Part shown: positions 53,944 through 62,629 of the stretch, in pieces
Position numbering within the stretch: the stretch's first letter is position 1
Layout of the letters: the number at the start of each line of letters is the position of its first letter
Made by a program: the position numbers and the translations under genes
Notes under the pieces: generated by a model
Databases searched by the model: none
What the model saw: only the letters and a program-made list of their open reading frames with translations
What the model was told of the DNA's origin: nothing
Source: Fibrobacter sp. UWR3
Lineage (GTDB): Bacteria > Fibrobacterota > Fibrobacteria > Fibrobacterales > Fibrobacteraceae
DNA length: 64,000 nt
Assembly (NCBI RefSeq): GCF_900143055.1
Contig: NZ_FRCW01000005.1
Span: 248,001 to 312,000, forward strand
Direction: 5' to 3'

Positions 53944-54060
53944 AGTGTGAAGTGTGTAATGTGTAATGTGTATTTTTCTCGTAGAGGATAACTCTACTAA
54001 GGTGCTAAAGCATCAAGTATCGTTTAAGTCATTTCTCATTCCACATCCCACATTCCACAC
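53944..54060. repeat. Low-complexity inverted repeat enclosing a TAAA-loop hairpin
   Basis: The left arm AGTGTGAAGTGTGTAATGTG and the right arm TTCCACATCCCACATTCCAC are imperfect complements. Between them lies copy B of the TAAA-loop element. Confidence 0.75.
53984..54028. repeat. TAAA-loop hairpin element, copy B
   Basis: GAGGATAACTC, CTACTAA, then GGTGC-TAAA-GCATC and AAGTATCGT. Against copy A (28329 onward) the flanks differ at two positions, but the stem changes from GCCAC/GTGGC to GGTGC/GCATC and stays paired. Confidence 0.82.
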
Positions 54061-54599
54061 TATTCTAAAAGTTCTACATGCAGGTGTTCGGCTTCGCCCT
54101 TTTCCCACAGCACGCGGAAGCGGTACCCCAGACGCAACTGGGCCATTTCGACCAGCTCGCGGCGCCTGTTCATCGGCAGGTTAACTATCCGAAAATCTAG
54201 CGCGGCATTCATGTAGTGCTTCGAGTTCTTCGCATGGTACGGGTAGTCGTTCCCGCTCGTAATCACGGGCACGTAGTCATCGCCCATTACCTTATGGAAG
54301 CAATGCACCACCTCGATTCCGGCGCTATCCATCGCAGGGAGCAGGCTTTCAAGATACACGCCCTCCTTCTGGCGGGTTCTCTTAAGCAAAAGCAGGTGCA
54401 CACCCTGCTGGTTGAACGGCTTGTTTTTCGCCTTCAGGCTGCGCAGGTATTCTTCTGCATCAAAAACGATTTCCTCGTGCTTGATTTCGACATGCTGGAC
54501 CGGCTGTATTCTTGAATTCAAAAAGAAGTACCCGCCCACCACAGCCGCAATGGCAAGAATAGGCGCAATTAAATACAAATGTTTAACAAAAAATTGCAT
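54060..54599 (-). CDS. M15-like peptidase, membrane-anchored
   Basis: 179 residues from ATG 54599 (a GTG 12 bases upstream is possible). One N-terminal membrane helix (LIAPILAIAAVVGGYFFL). The C-terminal half has the M15 (D-Ala-D-Ala carboxypeptidase/VanY-type) zinc pattern SKHYMNAALDFRI and EHLHVELLE, i.e. HxxxxxxD...HxH. It would act on peptidoglycan in the periplasm. The usual Gly of SxHxxGxAxD is Asn here. It diverges from the small lipoprotein at 54632. Confidence 0.75.
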   Translation of the reverse strand: MQFFVKHLYLIAPILAIAAVVGGYFFLNSRIQPVQHVEIKHEEIVFDAEEYLRSLKAKNKPFNQQGVHLLLLKRTRQKEGVYLESLLPAMDSAGIEVVHCFHKVMGDDYVPVITSGNDYPYHAKNSKHYMNAALDFRIVNLPMNRRRELVEMAQLRLGYRFRVLWEKGEAEHLHVELLE

Positions 54600-54631
54600 T
54601 TTTCCGCACACAAAAATACTATTTTAATGGC

Positions 54632-54994
54632 ATGAAAAAGATTCTCGCCCTCATTACCGTTTCCATTCTCCCCCTGATGTTCACCGCCTGCGGTCAAAAG
54701 ACCGGTACGGAATCCTATATCGGCTACTGGCAGAGCGACGCGAACACAATCTTTGAAGTCCTTACCGAGAACGGCGAAGACTTCATTATCCGCAACATCT
54801 ACGGCGACCTCACCGCAAAGGTCGTAGATGGCGCTCTCCGCGGCAAGAACAACGTTGATATGGACTACTCCATGACGGTGAAGGGCGATTCCGCATACTA
54901 CCTGTTCGCGGACATCACTACCGGCTACAAGCGCATCACTAAAGAAGAATACGACAAGATCTTCGCGACGCTCTCCAAGCCCGCAATCCAGTAA
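54632..54994 (+). CDS. Small lipoprotein of unknown function
   Basis: 120 residues with a lipoprotein signal (SILPLMFTAC, Cys20). The rest is a small beta-rich domain (YIGYWQSDANTIFEVL, DFIIRNIYGDL) like those of lipocalin-like or META-type lipoproteins, but no family could be named. It ends in an intrinsic terminator. Confidence 0.78.
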   Translation: MKKILALITVSILPLMFTACGQKTGTESYIGYWQSDANTIFEVLTENGEDFIIRNIYGDLTAKVVDGALRGKNNVDMDYSMTVKGDSAYYLFADITTGYKRITKEEYDKIFATLSKPAIQ

Positions 54995-55018
54995 TTCCGG
55001 ATTACCCGCAAAAAGTTT

Positions 55019-55047
55019 AAAGCCGCTTTAAAGCGGCTTTTTCGTTT
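55019..55047 (+). terminator. Intrinsic terminator of the small lipoprotein
   Basis: Arms AAAGCCGC / GCGGCTTT, loop TTTAAA, then TTCGTTT. Perfect palindrome, so it could also act in the other direction. Confidence 0.88.
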
Positions 55048-55049
55048 GC

Positions 55050-55108
55050 AGTTTTTTTATTGTTTGTTGTTTATTGCTTATCGTTTGTCGTTTATCGTTT
55101 ATCGCGCG
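55050..55108. repeat. T-rich tandem repeat (TTTATCG-like units)
   Basis: Units of about seven to nine bases (TTGTTTATTGC, TTATCGTTTGTCG, TTTATCGTTTATCG) between the terminator and the stop of the gene at 55113. Function unknown. Confidence 0.65.
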
Positions 55109-55112
55109 CGGC

Positions 55113-55883
55113 CTACTTGCCGCTCATCGTCTCGACAACAATCTGTTCGAGCGCCTTCGCGTTGGGCACGCCGCTCCACACGCCCTTGATGTAGCCCTCG
55201 CTATCGAGCAGCATGAGCGTCGGTACGGCGCGAATCCCGTAACGCATCCACATTTCTTTCTTTGCGTCGCGGTAGAGCGGGTACGGCGAGCGGTGCTGCC
55301 TCTCGTAGAAGGCGTTGAGCGTCGGGAGCGCTTCGTCTGCAAGGCCGATAACTTCCAGCCCCTGGTTGCCGAGCTTGTTGTAGAGGTTCTCGAGAATCGG
55401 GAGCGTCTGCCTGCAGGGGCCGCACCATGTGGCCCAGAAATCGAGCAATGTCGCCTTCGGTTTATCTTTCCGCCTGTCGGCATTCTGGTAGAAGTTCTTG
55501 CCGAATTCCGCCATCTTGCTCCCGATGGCAGAACCCGTGAGGCTGCTGATGTCATCGGGGCGGTCGGTGAGCTTTACCTTGAGTTTTTTCTTCTTGCCGT
55601 CGCGCAGGATTTCGACCGCAACGGTAGCGCCCGTCTTGGAACCGGAAATGACGGAGGTTATCTGCGACATGACGGCAAGCGGCTTACCCGCAAAGCCGAT
55701 AACCTTGTCACCCGCGACAATGCCCGCGGCCATACAGCCCGAACCGGGATGCACGCCCTTCACGTCGAGTGCCAGGTGGTTCTCAAATTCAGTCTTCTTG
55801 AAAATAAGCCCGAGCCACGGACCCGCAAACGAGGGAACCGTAGCAAGCAAAACCAGCATAAATGCAGATAAAATAAATCGCAT
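55113..55883 (-). CDS. PDZ-thioredoxin fusion, periplasmic TlpA-like
   Basis: 256 residues with a signal peptide (AFMLVLLATVPSFA). Residues about 25-105 form a PDZ-like domain (WLGLIFKKTE, GVHPGSGCMAAGIVAGDKVIGFAGKP). Residues about 130-254 form a TlpA/thioredoxin domain with active site FWATWCGPCRQTLP and the cis-Pro in IRAVPTLML. It should reduce or exchange disulfides in exported proteins, with the PDZ part choosing partners. It is the third gene of the minus-strand group pyrD-55894-55113. Confidence 0.88.
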   Translation of the reverse strand: MRFILSAFMLVLLATVPSFAGPWLGLIFKKTEFENHLALDVKGVHPGSGCMAAGIVAGDKVIGFAGKPLAVMSQITSVISGSKTGATVAVEILRDGKKKKLKVKLTDRPDDISSLTGSAIGSKMAEFGKNFYQNADRRKDKPKATLLDFWATWCGPCRQTLPILENLYNKLGNQGLEVIGLADEALPTLNAFYERQHRSPYPLYRDAKKEMWMRYGIRAVPTLMLLDSEGYIKGVWSGVPNAKALEQIVVETMSGK

Positions 55884-55893
55884 AGTCTAGCCT

Positions 55894-56466
55894 CTAAAAG
55901 AACAGTACAGAAAATTTCAGGTAAAGGAAGAACCTTACCGGTTCCACAATCGGCAAGTGCTCGTTTTCCTTCTCGACAGGCTCGCCAATCACGTAGCTGC
56001 CAAAGAATTCAAGCCTCCCTGCAATCGAGCCCTTTTCAAAAAAGAGGATGTCACGGCCATACCCGAACGACACCACCGGCGAAAAATGCGAGCCGTCCTC
56101 GTGATCGAGGTAGAAGCCCGATACCGCAAACTTGAGGAAGTCGTCGTGACCGGAGCGCATGAGCGAGCCCAGAAAATACCAGTGCCAGTCAATGCCCGCC
56201 TCCAGGAATTCGGCAGCAAACGGAACCGTCCCGAAAACTCCGAGAGAATGATTCTTGTGCAGCCTGTATTCGGCATCGACACCCACCGAGCCATCGAATG
56301 TCTTGAGGTAGTAGTCGAGCGACGCTCCCCCGCCAAACAGGAACGAGGGCAGCGGGCGTTCATCCTTCTTTGCGCGGTCCTCTATGGGTAGCCCCATAAA
56401 GTCATCGGCCAGGCACGCGCCCGCGACAAACAGAACCACCAGCAAAGTAAGAGAACGGAACATCAT
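55894..56466 (-). CDS. Small exported beta-barrel-like protein
   Basis: 190 residues, signal peptide ending near CLADD. Repeated amphipathic strands (GGGASLDYYLKTFDGSVGV, GIDWHWYFLG, FSPVVSFGYGRDILF) and a terminal F-F suggest a small outer-membrane barrel. It lies nine bases after the pyrD stop. No family was recognised. Confidence 0.72.
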   Translation of the reverse strand: MMFRSLTLLVVLFVAGACLADDFMGLPIEDRAKKDERPLPSFLFGGGASLDYYLKTFDGSVGVDAEYRLHKNHSLGVFGTVPFAAEFLEAGIDWHWYFLGSLMRSGHDDFLKFAVSGFYLDHEDGSHFSPVVSFGYGRDILFFEKGSIAGRLEFFGSYVIGEPVEKENEHLPIVEPVRFFLYLKFSVLFF

Positions 56467-56475
56467 CCAGACAAA

Positions 56476-57669
56476 CTAAACAGAGCGGACCATCGGCTTC
56501 TTGGGATTACGGTCATCGTATTCGCCAAGCGACTTGTAGCCGTCGTTCAGCAAGGCATCGTAAAGTTCGTTGCGCATGGCATGTGCGGCCATCCAGCGGA
56601 AGGCCACCACGGAGTAGCACTGCACCGCGTCGACACCGAGCTTGATGAGGTCGTAAATCTTGTAGCCGTGGTCAATGCCGCCGCACGCAATAACGCTCAT
56701 CTGCGGGTAATGCTCGCGGATGTACTTCACGTTCCAAACCATGTTATCGAACAGGGGCCTGCCCGACATACCGCCGCAGTCACCATCGGCACGGAGCGGG
56801 GTCAAGTCCTCGTACTTCGCGTTCATCGGGAGTTCTCTCATCTTCGCCGTCGGGTAAGTATTGCCAACGACCACACCGTTCACGCCGGTCCGGACAAGCA
56901 TATCCATGATGGAAATCAGGTGACGTTCCGAAAGGTCGGGGCTAAGCTTCGCGTACACCGCCTTCCTGAGCGTCTGGGAATTCCGCACGTTCATGATTTC
57001 GATAAAGATGCGTTCCGAGAAACTCATGTCCAAGTCGACGCGCGACTCGCCCGTATTGGGGCAACTCACGTTAATCTCGATGTAGTCCGCCGCACGGTAG
57101 GCAATCGTGAAACTCTCGACGATATCCTTCAGTTTTTCTTCAGGGTCCGAAAGGCCCGGAGTCTCCGCAACGGAAATGCCCACGCAGAGTCCGGCCTTGT
57201 GCGCCTTCACAAGCTGTGCATCTACGCGGCGTGCGATAACCTCGACACCCTCGTTGTTGAGGCCCATGCTGTTGTGGATAGCGCGGTCTTCTTCCAAAAA
57301 GCCAATGCGCGGCCTATGGGTGTTGCCCTCGCGGAAATGGCGAGTGGCAGTACCGACCGTAATGCCGCCAAAGCCCACGTTCGCATAGTCGCGGATGCGT
57401 TCTGCCGTCTTGTTCGCACCGGCGGCCAGGATGATAGGGCACCCGAGGTAAAGCGAATTGCTGCGGTCCGAAAACGTAATTACACGACGGAGCGGCTTTG
57501 AAAGATCTGGGCGGCCTCCCATGAAGGGGATAAACGGAGCAAAACGTGCGACGTGCTTGAACGAGTCGTGCCTGAACTCCGGAGACTTGTGGAAAATCTT
57601 ACGGATAAGCGCAAGAACCTTGTCGCTAAAACGCAAATAATATTCGTGGTTGATGCAATCATTCGCCAT
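56476..57669 (-). CDS. pyrD: Dihydroorotate dehydrogenase, quinone-dependent type
   Basis: 397 residues. Oxidises dihydroorotate to orotate in pyrimidine synthesis, with FMN, passing electrons to quinone at the membrane. FMN-site blocks include GGITVGTAT, NSMGLNN, IEINVSCPNTGE and KLSPDL, then GVVVGNTYPT and CGGIDHG. The length and N-terminal helix (ADKVLALIRKIFHK-like) fit class 2. The catalytic Ser of class 2 is expected beside the NVSCPNT block; I did not assign it firmly. It diverges from the M20 peptidase. Confidence 0.88.
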   Translation of the reverse strand: MANDCINHEYYLRFSDKVLALIRKIFHKSPEFRHDSFKHVARFAPFIPFMGGRPDLSKPLRRVITFSDRSNSLYLGCPIILAAGANKTAERIRDYANVGFGGITVGTATRHFREGNTHRPRIGFLEEDRAIHNSMGLNNEGVEVIARRVDAQLVKAHKAGLCVGISVAETPGLSDPEEKLKDIVESFTIAYRAADYIEINVSCPNTGESRVDLDMSFSERIFIEIMNVRNSQTLRKAVYAKLSPDLSERHLISIMDMLVRTGVNGVVVGNTYPTAKMRELPMNAKYEDLTPLRADGDCGGMSGRPLFDNMVWNVKYIREHYPQMSVIACGGIDHGYKIYDLIKLGVDAVQCYSVVAFRWMAAHAMRNELYDALLNDGYKSLGEYDDRNPKKPMVRSV

Positions 57670-57703
57670 ATTATTTAAATTACAAAAAAAAGAGGTAACA
57701 AAA

Positions 57704-59077
57704 GTGCTTTTGAACGTAGAAAAGACTACTCATGCAAATTTCGACGGCTATATCGAGGCCCTCAAGCGCCTTGTGCGCATTCCATCCATCAGTTTTGACA
57801 ACTTTGACCAAAAATTCGTGCAACAGAGCGCGGAAGCCGTAAAGGCGATGTTCGAGGAGGCGGGGCTCAAGAATGTGCAGTTCTTGCTGCCGCCAAGCGG
57901 GAGGGCGACCGTATATGCGGAGAGCCTCACGAGCCCCGACAAACCCACGGTTTTACTCTACGCGCACCACGACGTGCAACCCACCATGCGTGAGGCGCTG
58001 TGGAACAGCGCTCCGTTCGAGCCCGAGATTCGCGGCGACCGCATCTACGGGCGCGGCACCGCCGACGACAAGGCGGGCATAATCACGCACCTTGCGGCAT
58101 TCAAGCAGGTACGCGAAATGCTCGGCGACAAGGGACCGAACCTCAAGTTCATTATCGAGGGCGAAGAAGAATCCGGAAGCGCGGGCTTCGCAGAAATATT
58201 GCGCGAGCACGCGAAACTCCTGAAGTGCGACGCGGTGATTGTGGCCGACCTCGGGAACTTCGCGAAGGGGACACCCTCCATCACAACGACACTCCGCGGG
58301 ATGAGCGCGGTGAACATCACCCTCCGCAGCACCAAGACGCCGCTCCATTCCGGCAGCTGGTCAGGCCCGATTCCCGACCCCGCGCAGGCACTCTGCCGCA
58401 TGATAGCATCGCTGACCGACGAGCGCGGGAACATCGCCATCCCGCATTTCGAGGACGGCCTCGTACCGCCTACGCCCGAGGAACTGGAATCGTACCGCAG
58501 TCTCGGCTACAGCGAAAAGACGTTCCGCAGCGAGAGCGGCGTTTTGGACAAAGTAAGCCTCACCGTCCCCGAAGGGGAAATTCTCGAATCGCTCTGGCGC
58601 AGGCCATCCATCGTAGTGACCGCGATGGAGTCGGGCAACCGATCGAGCGCGGGAAACGTGCTCCAGGACTGCGCCTACGCCCGCATCGGAATCAGGCTTG
58701 CGCCCGGCATGAACGCGGACCGCTGTTCACAAATGCTCATGGACTTTTTGAAGGCTCAGGTCCCGAACGGGCTCGAATTTACCGCCGAAATCGAGGACGG
58801 AGCAAACCCGTTCGTCACCGACACGCAGCACCCCTTCTTCAAGAAGATGAGCGAAGCAATGGCGCAAGCCTACAAGAACGATACCAAGTTCATCGGCTGC
58901 GGGGCAAGCATCCCGGGTGCAGAACTCTTCCGCAAGACCTTCGGCGACATTCCCATACTGCTCACCGGCCTCGAGGACCCCGAATGTGCGGCCCACGGCG
59001 AGAACGAGAGCCTTTACCTGCCCGATTTCGAGGCAGGCATTGTCGCCGAGACGCTGTTCTTTATGTCGCTCGCATAG
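57704..59077 (+). CDS. M20 family dipeptidase/deacylase
   Basis: 457 residues from GTG 57704, chosen because AGAGGT lies seven bases before it; a longer frame would overlap the divergent pyrD. Metal ligands are YAHHDVQP (His, then Asp), GRGTADDKAG, EGEEESGS and the final HGENESL. The layout matches the ArgE/DapE/CNDP group, which hydrolyses dipeptides or N-acyl amino acids. The exact substrate cannot be told from sequence. Confidence 0.9.
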   Translation: MLLNVEKTTHANFDGYIEALKRLVRIPSISFDNFDQKFVQQSAEAVKAMFEEAGLKNVQFLLPPSGRATVYAESLTSPDKPTVLLYAHHDVQPTMREALWNSAPFEPEIRGDRIYGRGTADDKAGIITHLAAFKQVREMLGDKGPNLKFIIEGEEESGSAGFAEILREHAKLLKCDAVIVADLGNFAKGTPSITTTLRGMSAVNITLRSTKTPLHSGSWSGPIPDPAQALCRMIASLTDERGNIAIPHFEDGLVPPTPEELESYRSLGYSEKTFRSESGVLDKVSLTVPEGEILESLWRRPSIVVTAMESGNRSSAGNVLQDCAYARIGIRLAPGMNADRCSQMLMDFLKAQVPNGLEFTAEIEDGANPFVTDTQHPFFKKMSEAMAQAYKNDTKFIGCGASIPGAELFRKTFGDIPILLTGLEDPECAAHGENESLYLPDFEAGIVAETLFFMSLA

Positions 59078-59116
59078 GGCGACCCCATTTTTTTAGAATT
59101 TGCTATATTGAAAAAC

Positions 59117-59806
59117 ATGGAAAAGAAACTGGTTGTACTGACGGGCGCAGGAATTAGCGCAGAATCCGGACTCCGCACCTTCCGCGGAAACGACGGGATG
59201 TGGGAACACGAGAATATCGAGGACGTCTGCACGCCCGGCGCTTTGCGTCGTGACCCGAAGCGCGTCATGGACTTCTACAACTTCTTGCGCAAGGGGCTCC
59301 CCGAACACAAGCCGAACGCAGCCCACATTGCCCTCGCCGAACTCGAAAAGCGCCTGGGCGACCGTTTTCTGCTGGTGACCCAGAACGTAGACGACCTTCA
59401 CGAACGTGCGGGCAGCAAGCGCGTTTTGCACATGCACGGCGACCTGATGAAACTCCGCTGCATGAACCACCCCGACCACGAATTCATGTTCAAGGGTGAA
59501 GAAACGCTCGAGACCAAGTGCCCGTTCTGCGGCGCAGGTACTCGCCCCGATATCGTGTTCTTCGAGGAAGTCCCGCTCTACATGGAAATGATCCAGGACG
59601 CGCTGCGTGAATGCGACGAGTTCGTGTACATTGGCACGAGCAGCGTCGTGTACCCCGCCGCCGGTTTCAAGAACTTTGCCAAGCGTTTTGGCGCGAAAGT
59701 GACATGCCTTAACCTCGAAATTCCCGCACACGACCCGGATACCGACGTATTCGTGCAGGGCAAGGCAACCGAAATCGTACCCAAGTGGTGCGAAGAGTTT
59801 AAGTAA
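59117..59806 (+). CDS. cobB: NAD-dependent protein deacylase, sirtuin
   Basis: 229 residues. Removes acyl groups from lysines using NAD. Motifs are GAGISAESGLRTFRG, TQNVDDLHERAG, the catalytic His in HMHGDL, a CPFCG zinc pair and GTSSVVYPAAGF. As in E. coli CobB, the first zinc pair is incomplete (CMNH). The Y-x-x-R substrate motif reads FYNFLR, so the Arg is shifted by one. ATG 59117 has no strong ribosome site. Confidence 0.93.
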   Translation: MEKKLVVLTGAGISAESGLRTFRGNDGMWEHENIEDVCTPGALRRDPKRVMDFYNFLRKGLPEHKPNAAHIALAELEKRLGDRFLLVTQNVDDLHERAGSKRVLHMHGDLMKLRCMNHPDHEFMFKGEETLETKCPFCGAGTRPDIVFFEEVPLYMEMIQDALRECDEFVYIGTSSVVYPAAGFKNFAKRFGAKVTCLNLEIPAHDPDTDVFVQGKATEIVPKWCEEFK

Positions 59807-59843
59807 TACGTGTGGCCAACGCGCGATAAATAGTTTGTATAAA

Positions 59844-60884
59844 ATGCCGCGACTTAGCGAATCCGAAGCTTTAGACCTGTTTTTAAATGCGCAGCTCGAC
59901 GAACTCTGCGCACGCGCAAACACCGAGAAGGAACGCCTGCACGGGAAATCCGTGTACTGGGTAAACAACCGCCAGATCAACTACACCAACGTGTGCGTAC
60001 TGCACTGCAAGTTCTGCGCCTTCTCGAAAATCAAGAAGGATAGCCCTACCGCATACGACTGGGACTACGGCACCATCCGGAACAAGGCCGCAGAAGCGAT
60101 TGCCGGAGGCGCGCGGGAACTGCACATCGTAGGCGGGCTCCACCCGGACCATCCCTTCGATTACTACATCGAGATGTTGCGCAAACTGCGCGTTGAATTC
60201 CCGAAAGTGAACCTGAAGGCTTTTACCGCGGTAGAGATTTGCCACTTCGCGAAAATCTCGGGCCAGACGCCCCTGCAAATCATGACCACGCTCAAGGAAG
60301 CGGGCCTGGATGCCCTCCCCGGCGGAGGCGCGGAAATACTCGTGCAGAGCGTGCGCGACCAGATTTGCCCCGGCAAGGAAACCGGCGAGGAATGGCTCGA
60401 CGTGCACCGCGCCGCACACAGGATTGGCATCCCGACAAATGCCACCATGCTGTTTGGGCACATTGAGAAGCCCGAGGACCGCATCGCCCACATGCGCATG
60501 CTGCGCGACCTGCAGGACGAAGCACCCGGATTCTTCGCGTTCATCCCGCTCGTGTATCACCCGGAACACAATGCGCTGCACAAGATTGTCCCGAACATCA
60601 CAAGCGAAGAAGACATTTTGCGCACGGTCGCCGTCGCAAGGCTCTTTTTGGACAACTTCCCGCATATCAAGGCCTACTGGATACAGATGGGCATAGAGAC
60701 CGCGATGAAAGCGCTACACGCCGGAGCCTCCGACCTGGACGGCACGATTATCGAGGAAAAAATCACGCACGCCGCCGGAGCCACCGTCCCCGTGGGCATG
60801 AGCCCCGAGCGCATGAAGTCGCTTATTGCAGGCGAAGGCCTTACCCCGGTCGAGCGCGATGCATTGTACGAACGATTCTCCTAA
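59844..60884 (+). CDS. mqnE: Aminofutalosine synthase
   Basis: 346 residues. A radical SAM enzyme of the futalosine route to menaquinone. The SAM-cluster motif is CVLHCKFCAF. MqnE-type blocks are VYWVNNRQINYTNVC, VGGLHPDHPFDYY, FTAVEI, ALPGGGAEI, NATMLFGHIE, HIKAYW and GASDLDGT. The ATG at 59844 was preferred over TTG nine bases upstream. It indicates that menaquinone is made by the futalosine path, as expected for an anaerobic fumarate-respiring Fibrobacter. Confidence 0.94.
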   Translation: MPRLSESEALDLFLNAQLDELCARANTEKERLHGKSVYWVNNRQINYTNVCVLHCKFCAFSKIKKDSPTAYDWDYGTIRNKAAEAIAGGARELHIVGGLHPDHPFDYYIEMLRKLRVEFPKVNLKAFTAVEICHFAKISGQTPLQIMTTLKEAGLDALPGGGAEILVQSVRDQICPGKETGEEWLDVHRAAHRIGIPTNATMLFGHIEKPEDRIAHMRMLRDLQDEAPGFFAFIPLVYHPEHNALHKIVPNITSEEDILRTVAVARLFLDNFPHIKAYWIQMGIETAMKALHAGASDLDGTIIEEKITHAAGATVPVGMSPERMKSLIAGEGLTPVERDALYERFS

Positions 60885-60921
60885 CGAGAATTGTTCTTTT
60901 GGCAATTCTTTTTTATACATT

Positions 60922-62586
60922 ATGGACATGAAGATGTTATCTAGAATTTTATCCGCACTCCTGCTGTTTGTTGCATTCTCCTTCGCCAACACAGCGCAGG
61001 ATTCCTCCGTCAGTCGTTTCGACAAGCTCAACGACCTTACCGCCACAGGCGACTCCGCCGTCACGACAGTCGACGCCAACAAAACCGCAGCAACCGACGT
61101 TTCCGGTGCCGTGGATTCTATCGGTCGCTCTGCTCCCTCCAGAATGACAGCCAATAAGAAGCGCGCCGTCTGGATTAAGCTCGAAGGCGACGTGGAACCC
61201 TCCATGTACGATTTCTGCGCACGCGCCATCGCCGACGCCCTCAAGGAAAACCCGGACTACATCGTATTCGAAATCAATACCTTCGGCGGCAGGCTCGATG
61301 CCGCCTTCGACCTGGTCGATACCATCATGGCGGTCAAGGGTCCCGAGACCATCGCCCTCGTGAAGAAGAAGGCCATCAGCGCGGGCAGCCTCATCGCTCT
61401 CGCCTGCAAAAAGCTCTACATGCTCGAAGCCACGACCATCGGTGACTGCGCGCCCATTGTGCAGGGCGGCGACGGCACCCCGCAAATCGTCGGCGAAAAA
61501 ATACAGTCCCCGCTCCGCGCAAAGTTCAGGAACCTCGCCCAGCGCAACGGCTACCCCGAACTGCTGAGTTCCGCATTCGTAACTCCGGAACTCGAAGTGC
61601 TTGAACTCACCGCCAAGCTCGACAAGGGCAAGAAGACGGAACGCGACACAACGCTCATCATCGAAGGCCAGAAATACGCTGTCCTCGACAGCGCCGACAA
61701 GAAGTTCTGGGGCGCCCCGAAGATTCTCGTAAAGAAGGGCGAACTCCTGACCATGACTGACAAGGAAGCCGAGGAACTCGGATTTTCGAAGGGCACGTTC
61801 AAGGACCGTAACGAATTCGAGACGACGCTTGCCATCGAGAAGGCCAGTGAAGTCGAGACCACGCTCGGCGAAGACATCGCCGCCGCCATCGCCGCCATTT
61901 CGGGCATATTGCTCATCATCGGATTCGGTGCGCTCTACATCGAATTCAAGACCCCGGGCTTCGGGCTCTTCGGTATCATCGGCATCATCCTCATCGGCAT
62001 CGTATTCCTCGGGCAGTTCGCCCCGCAGCTCGACGGCTACATACCAGCCATCCTGCTCGTCGCGGGTGTAATCCTCTTCCTTGTGGAAATATTCGTGATG
62101 CCCGGAACATTCCTGTTCGGCATCGGCGGCATCATCTGCATGATAATTGCGCTTGCGATGTCGTTCTCGCCCGCAGAACTTCCGGAATACGTCCCCGACG
62201 CTGTCGAGACGACGTTCGATGCGACCCCATGGCTACTGGGATTGCTCTACATGCTGTGCTGTGCGGGCGTCGCGCTCGTGTTCCCGATTGCCGCGAGCAA
62301 GTACCTGATTCCGCTTTTGCCTGAAGGCTGGACGCCCATGCTCAAGACGGACCTGGAAACCGCCGCCTCCCCCACGGAATCCGTGCAGGAAGTGCATGTG
62401 GGCGACATCGGTACAGCAAAGACGTTCCTGCGCCCCGTGGGCCAAGCCAGCTTTACCATGCCCGACGGCAGCACCAAGCTCTTTGACGTGCAGACCCACG
62501 GCGAAATCATCGAGGCGAACACCCGCGTGAAGGTCGAATCCGTGCAGGAAGGCCATATCTGGGTCGTTCTGGACGAGAACGCCTAA
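60922..62586 (+). CDS. nfeD: NfeD-like membrane serine protease (long form)
   Basis: 554 residues from ATG 60922. Signal peptide (LLLFVAFSFA), then a variable linker, a ClpP-class serine protease domain (about 80-300; KLEGDVEPSMYDF, NTFGGRLDAAFDL, KKAISAGSLIALAC with the Ser), about five membrane helices (SGILLIIGFGALYIEF onward) and a C-terminal OB-like NfeD domain (HVGDIGTAKTFLRPVGQASF). A palindromic repeat (61113-61150) encodes AVDSIGRSAPSRMTAN in the linker. It is followed by floA, the usual partner in membrane-domain organisation. Confidence 0.92.
   Translation: MDMKMLSRILSALLLFVAFSFANTAQDSSVSRFDKLNDLTATGDSAVTTVDANKTAATDVSGAVDSIGRSAPSRMTANKKRAVWIKLEGDVEPSMYDFCARAIADALKENPDYIVFEINTFGGRLDAAFDLVDTIMAVKGPETIALVKKKAISAGSLIALACKKLYMLEATTIGDCAPIVQGGDGTPQIVGEKIQSPLRAKFRNLAQRNGYPELLSSAFVTPELEVLELTAKLDKGKKTERDTTLIIEGQKYAVLDSADKKFWGAPKILVKKGELLTMTDKEAEELGFSKGTFKDRNEFETTLAIEKASEVETTLGEDIAAAIAAISGILLIIGFGALYIEFKTPGFGLFGIIGIILIGIVFLGQFAPQLDGYIPAILLVAGVILFLVEIFVMPGTFLFGIGGIICMIIALAMSFSPAELPEYVPDAVETTFDATPWLLGLLYMLCCAGVALVFPIAASKYLIPLLPEGWTPMLKTDLETAASPTESVQEVHVGDIGTAKTFLRPVGQASFTMPDGSTKLFDVQTHGEIIEANTRVKVESVQEGHIWVVLDENA
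61113..61150 (+). repeat. Palindromic repeat inside nfeD
   Basis: GGATTCTATCGGTCGC...CTCCAGAATGACAG. It is nearly identical to the inverted intergenic copy at 21852-21888 but with the outer stem changed on both sides. It is translated in frame. Confidence 0.9.
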
Positions 62587-62629
62587 AAATTTTAGTAGAA
62601 TTTGAAAAAAATAACACCGGAGACAAACA

